Positions 1 to 5,700 of a stretch of DNA of 6,578 nucleotides are shown in pieces. The position numbers were made by a program, and so were the translations under genes. Location of the stretch: contig JAJZTU010000196.1 in the NCBI GenBank assembly GCA_021848765.1, positions 1 through 6,578 of the forward strand, read 5' to 3'. Position 1 is the stretch's first letter. Each line of letters opens with the position of its first letter. This DNA comes from Bacillota bacterium (GTDB lineage Bacteria; Bacillota; GCA-003054495; Carboxydocellales; JAJZTU01). Below the pieces are notes generated by a model. It searched no databases. It was not told where the DNA came from and was given only the letters and a program-made list of their open reading frames with translations.

Positions 1-78
1 CTGGGCAGCTGACTCTCCCGAAGCAATTTTTCCCGCCCTCTGGGCAAAACCCAGCATGGTGGTAAATCTCTCTTGCAC
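1..78 (-). CDS. ylxQ: L7Ae-family RNA-binding protein YlxQ, N-terminal 26 codons only (runs off left edge)
   Basis: The visible residues begin VQERFTTMLGFAQRAGK (the first V is fMet if GTG is the start) and continue IASGE. The LGxAQRAGKxxSGE pattern is the opening helix of the L7Ae/L30e-like YlxQ family. These proteins bind kink-turn-type RNA; their exact role in Firmicutes is poorly defined. The rest of the gene, about 75 codons, lies beyond position 1. The start chosen is GTG at 78-76, directly after the ylxR TAG stop with no spacer and in the same frame. It gives the short lead of about seven residues usual before the LG motif. A GGAGAGG at 100-94 is a possible ribosome binding site, although its 15-base spacing is long. 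The alternative start is ATG at 57-55, with AAGAGAG ten bases upstream. The position after ylxR and presumably before infB is the standard arrangement, so family identity is fairly sure despite the short fragment. Confidence 0.82.
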   Translation of the reverse strand, partial: MQERFTTMLGFAQRAGKIASGESAAQ

Positions 79-348
79 CTACTGGCTCACCAGCCTCTCC
101 GAAAGTTGGTTTAGAACTTCCGGGTCAATTTTCTGTTGGAAAGCCTTCTCCAGCCTTTTCGCCTTAACAGCCTTCTTCAGGCATTCAGGGTTTGGGCAAA
201 TATATGCACCCCGGCCATTTTTTTTACCCGTAGGATCAAGTTCAATGGTTTCTTCCGGTGTACGTACAATTCGGATTAGCTCCTTTTTAGGCTTCATTTC
301 CTGACAGCCAACACACATTCTCTGAGGGACCTTGCGCACTTTTACCAT
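79..348 (-). CDS. rnpM: YlxR / RnpM, small nucleic-acid-binding protein (RNase P modulator family)
   Basis: This is a complete 89-residue protein, the usual length for YlxR (DUF448). The family signature is clear: PQRMCVGC at 8-15, KKELIRIVR at 21-29, then D38, and GKKNGRGAYIC at 41-51. A basic helical C-terminal half follows. In Bacillus subtilis the family member was renamed RnpM because it binds the RNase P RNA and modulates RNase P activity in vitro; transferring that role to this protein is inference from homology. Four cysteines (C12, C15, C51, C56) are spaced like a possible metal site. The ATG start is supported by GGAGGG at 360-355, six bases upstream. It lies 15 bases after the nusA stop and abuts ylxQ, so it is very probably cotranscribed with rimP and nusA. 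Confidence 0.93.
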   Translation of the reverse strand: MVKVRKVPQRMCVGCQEMKPKKELIRIVRTPEETIELDPTGKKNGRGAYICPNPECLKKAVKAKRLEKAFQQKIDPEVLNQLSERLVSQ

Positions 349-363
349 AAAAATCCCTCCAAC

Positions 364-1407
364 TTAGCCTTCGCCGTAAGCTTGAGACTCGCTCTTAATA
401 TCGATTTTCCAACCTGTCAGCTTAGCCGCCAACCGGGCATTCTGACCCTCTTTGCCGATGGCCAGGGATAGTTGATAATCAGGGACAACCACCCGGGCAA
501 TCTTTTCTTCTTCAAAAATCTCCACAGATACTACTTTGGCCGGACTTAAAGCGCTGGCTACAAACTGGGCAGGGTCCGAATTCCAACGGATAATATCGAT
601 TTTTTCTCCCCTGAGCTCGTTGACTACCGTTTGCACCCTGGCTCCCTTTGGGCCGACACAGGCGCCCACAGGGTCAATATTTTCGTCTCCGGAGTACACT
701 GCTATCTTAGAACGGGAACCCGCTTCCCGGGCGACCCCCTTCAATTCCACAACACCATCGTGAATCTCCGGGACCTCCAGCTCAAAAAGACGCTTTAACA
801 GCCCGGGATGAGTACGGGATACCAATACCTGCGGTCCTTTGGTAGTCTTTTTAACCTCAATAATATACGTCTTAACCCTGTCCCCAGGTCTGTAATCCTC
901 CCCGTTGGTCTGCTCCGAGGGCTGAAGAACCGCCTCAATTTTTCCAAGGTCAATCAGGACGTTTTTTTGTTCATAACGTTGAACAATGCCTGTGACAATA
1001 TCCCCTTCCCGGTTAGCAAATTCCTCATAGATTAATCCCCGTTCTGCTTCTCTGATGCGCTGCACAACAACCTGCTTGGCAGTCTGGGCAGCGATCCTGC
1101 CAAAGTCACGGGGGGTTACCTCGATTTCCACAATGTCTTCTAATTCATACCGGGGATCAATCCTCCTGGCATCTTCCAGACTGATATCAGCCCTTGAGTC
1201 GAGAACTTCCTCTACGACTGTTTTCCGGGCATATACCTTTACTTCTCCACTGGAGCGCTCAATTTGCACTCTCACGTTCTGCAGGGAGCCAAAGTTTCTC
1301 TTATAGGCTGAAATCAGGGCAGCCTCAATAGCCTCCAACAAAACCTCCATGGCAATACCCTTTTCTCTTTCTAAAGCTTCAAGGGCTTCTATGAACTCCA
1401 TATTCAT
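364..1407 (-). CDS. nusA: Transcription termination/antitermination factor NusA
   Basis: This 347-residue protein binds RNA polymerase near the RNA exit channel and modulates pausing, intrinsic termination and antitermination. Domains in order are the N-terminal RNAP-binding domain (about 1-130, opening with FIEALEALEREKGI), an S1 domain (about 135-199, GDIVTGIVQRYEQKNVLIDLG), KH1 (about 200-277, GxxG loop GPKG at 252-255) and KH2 (about 280-345, GxxG loop GKEG at 318-321, then QNARLAAKLTGWKIDI). It lacks the acidic C-terminal repeats of the E. coli protein, as expected for Firmicutes NusA. The start chosen is ATG at 1407-1405, nine bases from a perfect AAGGAGGT; an in-frame ATG two codons later (1401-1399) is possible but less well spaced. 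It lies 24 bases after rimP and 15 bases before ylxR. Nothing appears damaged. Confidence 0.98.
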   Translation of the reverse strand: MNMEFIEALEALEREKGIAMEVLLEAIEAALISAYKRNFGSLQNVRVQIERSSGEVKVYARKTVVEEVLDSRADISLEDARRIDPRYELEDIVEIEVTPRDFGRIAAQTAKQVVVQRIREAERGLIYEEFANREGDIVTGIVQRYEQKNVLIDLGKIEAVLQPSEQTNGEDYRPGDRVKTYIIEVKKTTKGPQVLVSRTHPGLLKRLFELEVPEIHDGVVELKGVAREAGSRSKIAVYSGDENIDPVGACVGPKGARVQTVVNELRGEKIDIIRWNSDPAQFVASALSPAKVVSVEIFEEEKIARVVVPDYQLSLAIGKEGQNARLAAKLTGWKIDIKSESQAYGEG

Positions 1408-1416
1408 TTTTCTTAG

Positions 1417-1434
1417 ACCTCCTTAACCTCCTTA
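1417..1434 (-). promoter_or_regulatory. Tandem duplicated perfect Shine-Dalgarno before nusA
   Basis: The 9-mer TAAGGAGGT occurs twice with no gap, at 1434-1426 and 1425-1417 on the minus strand. Each copy contains AAGGAGGT, fully complementary to the 3' end of 16S rRNA. The TAA of the first copy is the rimP stop codon itself. The second copy sits nine bases from the nusA ATG and is the likely working site. The first is 18 bases away and could act as a standby site or support coupling with terminating rimP ribosomes. The repeat is seen directly; the functional roles are inferred. Confidence 0.8.
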
Positions 1435-1893
1435 AAATTCTATTTCCAGCCGGATGGATGCCGCCCTTTCCCAGGGAATTCTAACCTCCCTGCCTTCAAC
1501 GGTCAATACTACATCCTCACCTTCCAAACCTTTTAGTTCACCCACTAGCTCTTTTTTACCATCTACAGGAGCATAGGTTTTGACCCGGACCAAACGACCG
1601 GCGTATTTTGCAAAATCAGCTTGTTTCTTCAGGGGCCTGTCTAATCCAGGCGAAGATACTTCCAGCATATAGGCCTGGGGAATAGGGTCCTGCTCATCCA
1701 GGAGCTGACTCAGCTGTTCAGACACAGAACTGCAATCCTCGACATCAATTCCTCCGTCCTTGTCCAGAAACACCCGTAGATACCAGTGGGCCCCCTCTTT
1801 AACAAACTCCACATCCACCAGTTCCAGGTTAAGTTCTTGCACAATAGGCAGAACCATCGCCTCTACAACAGCGGGAATTTCTTTCTTCGCCAT
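1432..1893 (-). CDS. rimP: Ribosome maturation factor RimP
   Basis: This 153-residue protein is the normal length for RimP (formerly YlxS/YhbC), which binds the 30S subunit during late assembly and helps its maturation. An N-terminal alpha/beta domain (about 1-85) contains LVDVEFVKEG and YLRVFLDKDGGI and ends in the family hallmark LEVSSPGLDRPL at 77-88. A C-terminal SH3-like beta-barrel domain follows (about 89-153, with GRLVRVKTY and VLTVEGREVRIPWERAASIRL). The ATG start at 1893-1891 is preceded by AAGGAGAT at 1909-1902, eight bases upstream. It is the first gene after the promoter and leader at 1894-2112, so it appears to head the rimP-nusA-ylxR-ylxQ transcription unit. Its stop codon is built into the nusA ribosome binding repeat, which suggests translational coupling. 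Confidence 0.97.
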   Translation of the reverse strand: MAKKEIPAVVEAMVLPIVQELNLELVDVEFVKEGAHWYLRVFLDKDGGIDVEDCSSVSEQLSQLLDEQDPIPQAYMLEVSSPGLDRPLKKQADFAKYAGRLVRVKTYAPVDGKKELVGELKGLEGEDVVLTVEGREVRIPWERAASIRLEIEF

Positions 1894-1923
1894 CCTAAAT
1901 CATCTCCTTGAGAGTCTGTGCTT

Positions 1924-1947
1924 ACCGAATAGTACAATCTATCCGGT
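1924..1947 (-). other. Leader hairpin B, 14 nt upstream of the rimP ribosome binding site
   Basis: On the minus-strand transcript ACCGGAUAG (1947-1939) pairs along all nine positions with CUAUUCGGU (1932-1924), closing a six-base loop AUUGUA. One pair is G-U; on the opposite strand that position would be an A-C mismatch, so the structure suits the minus-strand RNA better. No U-tract follows, so it is not an intrinsic terminator. Upstream segments GAAUAG (1966-1961) and GGUUU (1961-1957) can pair with parts of its two arms, so alternative folds exist. A regulatory role is inference. Confidence 0.5.
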
Positions 1948-2019
1948 TTGGTTCATAAACCTATTCTTTCCAAGCGGGGAAGTTGCTTATACTGTTAAAA
2001 TCGCTTATGTGCAATATGA

Positions 2020-2044
2020 AAGAGTGGGCGGTCCACCCACTCTT
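2020..2044 (-). other. Leader hairpin A (possible attenuator or weak terminator) upstream of rimP
   Basis: AAGAGTGGG (2044-2036) and CCCACTCTT (2028-2020) form a perfect 9-bp stem around a seven-base loop TGGACCG. The stem ends in CUCUUU and is followed by CAU. That leaves only a very short U-run, so as an intrinsic terminator it would be weak. It lies about 33 nt downstream of the predicted rimP transcription start. It could therefore affect both the new transcript and any readthrough from polC and the GNAT gene. Stem and loop are seen directly; terminator or attenuator activity is unproven. Confidence 0.5.
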
Positions 2045-2083
2045 ACTACCCAGCACACTGGTTTAAGCTACTGCAATGACCAT

Positions 2084-2112
2084 AGTATACCACAAAAGCT
2101 ATGGGTTGGCAA
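2084..2112 (-). promoter_or_regulatory. Predicted sigma-A-type extended -10 promoter for rimP-nusA-ylxR-ylxQ
   Basis: On the minus strand a -35 box TTGCCA (2112-2107) is followed by a 17-base spacer and a -10 box TATACT (2089-2084). The -10 is preceded by TGG, which supplies the TGn extended -10 element. The predicted start is A at about 2077, which gives a leader of roughly 184 nt before the rimP ATG. It begins 20 bases after the GNAT stop codon, where a separate promoter for the next unit would be expected. It was found by eye from consensus and spacing, with no expression data. Confidence 0.65.
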
Positions 2113-2131
2113 GAATGCAACTCTCCAATCC

Positions 2132-2671
2132 TTACAGTATTTTTCCCATGATTACTTCATCAATATACTCATTACCGATACGGAATTGTTTCATTCGCTT
2201 GCCTTCCACCACAAAACCGAATTTCCGGAACAGGTTCAAAGACCGTTTGTTACTGGTGAAAATACAAGCATCCAGTTTCTTATATCCTTTGGCCTTGGCC
2301 CATTCAATAGCGTATTCTAACATCTTGCTTCCTATACCCTGCTCCCGGTAAGGTTTAATGAGATGGAGGCCGACTTCGCAGACATGGGCAGTCTTAAAAT
2401 GCCTGCCGCTGCTGGCTTGATGGGCTCCCAGTCCGCCGATGACCTGTCCGTCTACCTCAGCAACCAGCAGGAGATTCTTTTCCGTGTCCAGGGTAGCTAT
2501 GTAGTCCCTCTCTTCAATTTCGGACTTCTTAAACTTGTCCGTGAGGATATAGCTGCGTTCCTGGGCCACCGAATTGATGGTATCGATAATCTGGCGGGCA
2601 TCCTCCGGAGCTGCGGGCCGCAAGGTAACTTCCTGGCCGTTTTGGCAAATAAACTTCACTACCGTTTCCAT
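2132..2671 (-). CDS. GNAT-family N-acetyltransferase, substrate unknown
   Basis: This complete 179-residue protein has the single-domain GNAT fold that transfers an acetyl group from acetyl-CoA to an amine. The N-terminal strand VTLRPAAPEDARQI (15-28) is a typical GNAT opening. The acetyl-CoA pyrophosphate loop is R109-E-Q-G112-I-G114 within VGLHLIKPYREQGIGSKML (R/QxxGxG/A motif A). Motif B is seen at N141 and FRKFGFVVEG (148-157). The C-terminal end (QFRIGNEYIDEVIMGKIL) resembles YhhY-like acetyltransferases that act on small amines or amino acids, but the substrate cannot be read from the sequence and no RimI-type role is evident. The ATG start has AAGGAG at 2686-2681, nine bases upstream. 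It lies 105 bases after polC with no clear terminator or promoter between, so it is probably transcribed with polC, while rimP has its own promoter downstream. I do not know it as a standard member of this cluster. Confidence 0.93.
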   Translation of the reverse strand: METVVKFICQNGQEVTLRPAAPEDARQIIDTINSVAQERSYILTDKFKKSEIEERDYIATLDTEKNLLLVAEVDGQVIGGLGAHQASSGRHFKTAHVCEVGLHLIKPYREQGIGSKMLEYAIEWAKAKGYKKLDACIFTSNKRSLNLFRKFGFVVEGKRMKQFRIGNEYIDEVIMGKIL

Positions 2672-2776
2672 AATTCCTCGCTCCTTCCCTTAAGGCCACC
2701 TGAACTCCTGGCTCTGGTATTACATTATGTTTTCGCCTTAGTTTCAGAAAATTCCTGCAGAAGATTGAGAAAATTT

Positions 2777-5700
2777 CTAGAACAGTTCCATCTGGGCCGT
2801 CGAAGCAAGGCCTTTCAGGCAGCCGTGCTTCTCCAGGGTCTCGATAACGGTCTTGCTGATCCTGGCCCGGACCCGCAAGTCCTCTATGGAGGCAAATGGC
2901 GCCTCTTCACGGGCCTGAACGATATTTTTCGCAGCGGTGTCGCCTACACCCTGGAGGGCGGCAAAGGGTGGCAAAAGACCCTCACCAGTAATGAGAAACT
3001 TGGTAGAATGCGAGTTTTCCAGGCTGACCCTGGTCATGCTAATGCCCCGCATGTACATTTCTAAAGCCAGTTCCAGAATGGTCTGCAGGTTCTTCTCCTT
3101 GGTGCTGGCCCCGTTTCCTTTAGCCTCGATTTCTTCGATTTGTTGTCTGATTACCTCAGGACCCTGGACAATCAGATCTGCATCGAATTCGTCAGCCCTG
3201 ACGGTAAAGTAGGTGGCATAAAAGGCTTCCGGATAGTAGACCTTAAAATAGGCTATACGGAAGGCCATCATCACATAGGCTACGGCATGGGCTTTAGGGA
3301 ACATATACTTAATTTTTTTGCAGGATTCGATGTACCACTCAGGGACCTGGTTATTGCGCATGGCTTCTTCATCCTCGGGCTTAACCCCTTTTCCCTTCCG
3401 CACTCCTTCCATAATCTTAAAGGCTTGCTTGGGTTTAAGGCCCTTATAGATGAGGTAGACCATGATATCATCCCGGGCCGAGATTGCTTCTGAGAGCTGG
3501 CAGGTGCCCGCCCTGATCAGATCCTGGGCATTGTTCAGCCATACATCTGTCCCGTGGGAAAAACCGGATATGCGCACACATTCGGAAAAAGTCTTCGGCT
3601 TGGTGTCCTCCAGCATCTGGCGGACAAATTTAGTGCCGAATTCCGGTATGCCATAGGTCCCTGTATTGGCCCGGATTTGCTCGGGAGTCACTCCGATAGA
3701 CTCGGTCCCTGAGAAGAGTTGCAGTACCTTTGGTTCATCCAGGGGAATGGTTTTGGCATCAACACCGGTCAGGTCTTCCAGCATCCGGATTACTGTAGGG
3801 TCATCATGACCCAGGATATCCAGCTTAACCAGACGGCTGCTGATGGAATGATAGTCAAAATGGGTGGTGATAATTCCGGATTTCTTATCATCAGCAGGGT
3901 GCTGGAGGGGTGTGAAGTCATGAACATCACAGTTCCTGGGGATAACCATAACCCCACCGGGGTGTTGGCCGGTAGTCCGTTTAACCCCGGTGCAGCCTGC
4001 TACTATACGGCTGAGCTCGGCATTCCGCTTAACTTGTTTACGCTCATCAAAATATTTTTTGACAAAGCCAAAAGCAGTCTTTTCCGCAATAGTTCCGGTC
4101 GTCCCTGCCCGGAACACATTGCCCTCTCCGAAGAGCTCCTCAGTATACTTATGGGCTACAGGCTGGTATTCCCCTGAGAAGTTTAAGTCAATGTCAGGAA
4201 CCTTGTCCCCTTCAAAACCCAGGAACACTTCAAAGGGAATATCATGACCGTCCTTCTTATACTTTATCCCGCACTTTGGGCAGTCCTTGTCCGGCATATC
4301 CGCCCCGGAACCGTATTTCCCGTCAGTCATGAATTCACTGTGCTTGCAGTTGGTACAGACGTAATGGGGAGGCAAGGGGTTAACTTCTGTGATCCCGGTC
4401 ATAGTGGCAACAAAGGAGGATCCTACCGAACCCCTGGAACCCACCAGGTAACCGTCATCATTGGACTTTTTCACCAGCTTATGAGCAATGAGGTACAGGA
4501 CCGCAAATCCATTGGTGATGATAGAGTTAAGTTCTTTGTCGACTTGCTTTTGGACTATTTCCGGGAGTTCCTCTCCATAGATTTTGCGGGCTGTTTCATT
4601 GGTCATATTGATAATCTGTTCTTCCGCCCCATCTAAGATAGGCGGAAAAAATTCATCGGGAATGGGCTTAAGCTCCTCCACCATGTCCGCAATGGCCCTG
4701 GGATTGGTGATTACCACCTCCCTGGCTTTGGCTTGGCCCAAGTAGCTGAATTCATCCAGCATCTCGTCAGTTGTGCGGAAATAGAGCGGAGCCTGGTCAT
4801 CGGCATCCTCAAAACCTTTGCCGGCCATCAGCACCCGGCGGTAAATCTCATCATGGGGGTCCAAAAAGTGGACATCTCCTGTGGCTACCACCGGAATATT
4901 TAACTTTTCTCCCAATTCCACTACTTTCCGGTTGATCTTTTTTAAGTCTTCCCAGCCCGACACCTGGCCGTTTTTCACCATGAACTGGTTATTGGCCAGA
5001 GGTTGAATTTCCAGGTAATCGTAGAACTTGGCAAGCTCCTCCAACTTGTCTTCACCGGCGCCGTCCAGGTAGGCTCTGATTAGCTGCCCGGCCTCACAGG
5101 CAGAACCTATAATCAGACCCTCCCGGTGCTTGATTAGTTCACTTTTGGGAATGCGGGGATTGCGGTGATAATATTCAAGGTGTGATTTGGTGATTAACCT
5201 GTAGAGGTTGCGTAATCCGGTGTCGTTCTGAACCAGGAGAATGATGTGGAACGGCCTCAGTTGGTCCAGGTTGATATTTTTTACCAGCTGGTTGATTCCG
5301 GAAAGGGTAGTGATTTTTTGCTCCTCAAGCATGGCTGCCAGTTTCAAAAATATCTGGGTGGTAGCTTCGGCATCATCTACGGCCCGGTGATGATTGTCCA
5401 GTTTTACTTCAAATTCCTGGGCCAGGGTTTTCAGGCGGTGGTTCTTCAAGTGGGGCACCAGGCCCCTGGCCAGTCCAAGGGTGTCCAGAATGCAGTTTTC
5501 CAGGGGAAGCTGCAGGCGCTGGGTTAACTTGGTCCGCAAAAACCCGGTATCAAACGCCGCATTGTGGGCTACCAGAACCCTATCCCCTGTGAAATCCAAA
5601 AACTGCCGGAGCACTTCTTCAATAGCCGGGGCATCCTGTACCATGTCCTGGGTTATCCCGGTGAGTTCCACAATCTCTGCAGGAATTGGCCGGACAGGTT

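Noticed and set aside
1760..2320. A 186-codon plus-strand open frame across the rimP-GNAT gap.
   Set aside because: It overlaps both neighbours antisense and crosses the minus-strand promoter and leader. Its translation is Ser/Thr/Phe-rich with no family signature.
2688..2695. The palindrome CCTTAAGG in the polC-GNAT gap as a terminator stem.
   Set aside because: It has no room for a loop, no U-tract follows, and it lies next to the ribosome binding site. It is an ordinary short palindrome.
2717..2752. A possible promoter for the GNAT gene (CATAAT at 2729-2724 or TAATAC at 2722-2717).
   Set aside because: No reasonable -35 box occurs at 16-18 bases; the best candidates match TTGACA poorly. 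Readthrough from polC is the simpler explanation.
2363..3064. A 233-codon plus-strand open frame across the end of polC, the gap and most of the GNAT gene.
   Set aside because: It is antisense to two confidently identified genes, its protein shows no recognisable family, and it is best explained as a codon-bias shadow.
3719..4177. A 152-codon plus-strand open frame inside polC.
   Set aside because: It lies wholly antisense to the polymerase core, which is conserved without interruption, and shows no motif of its own.
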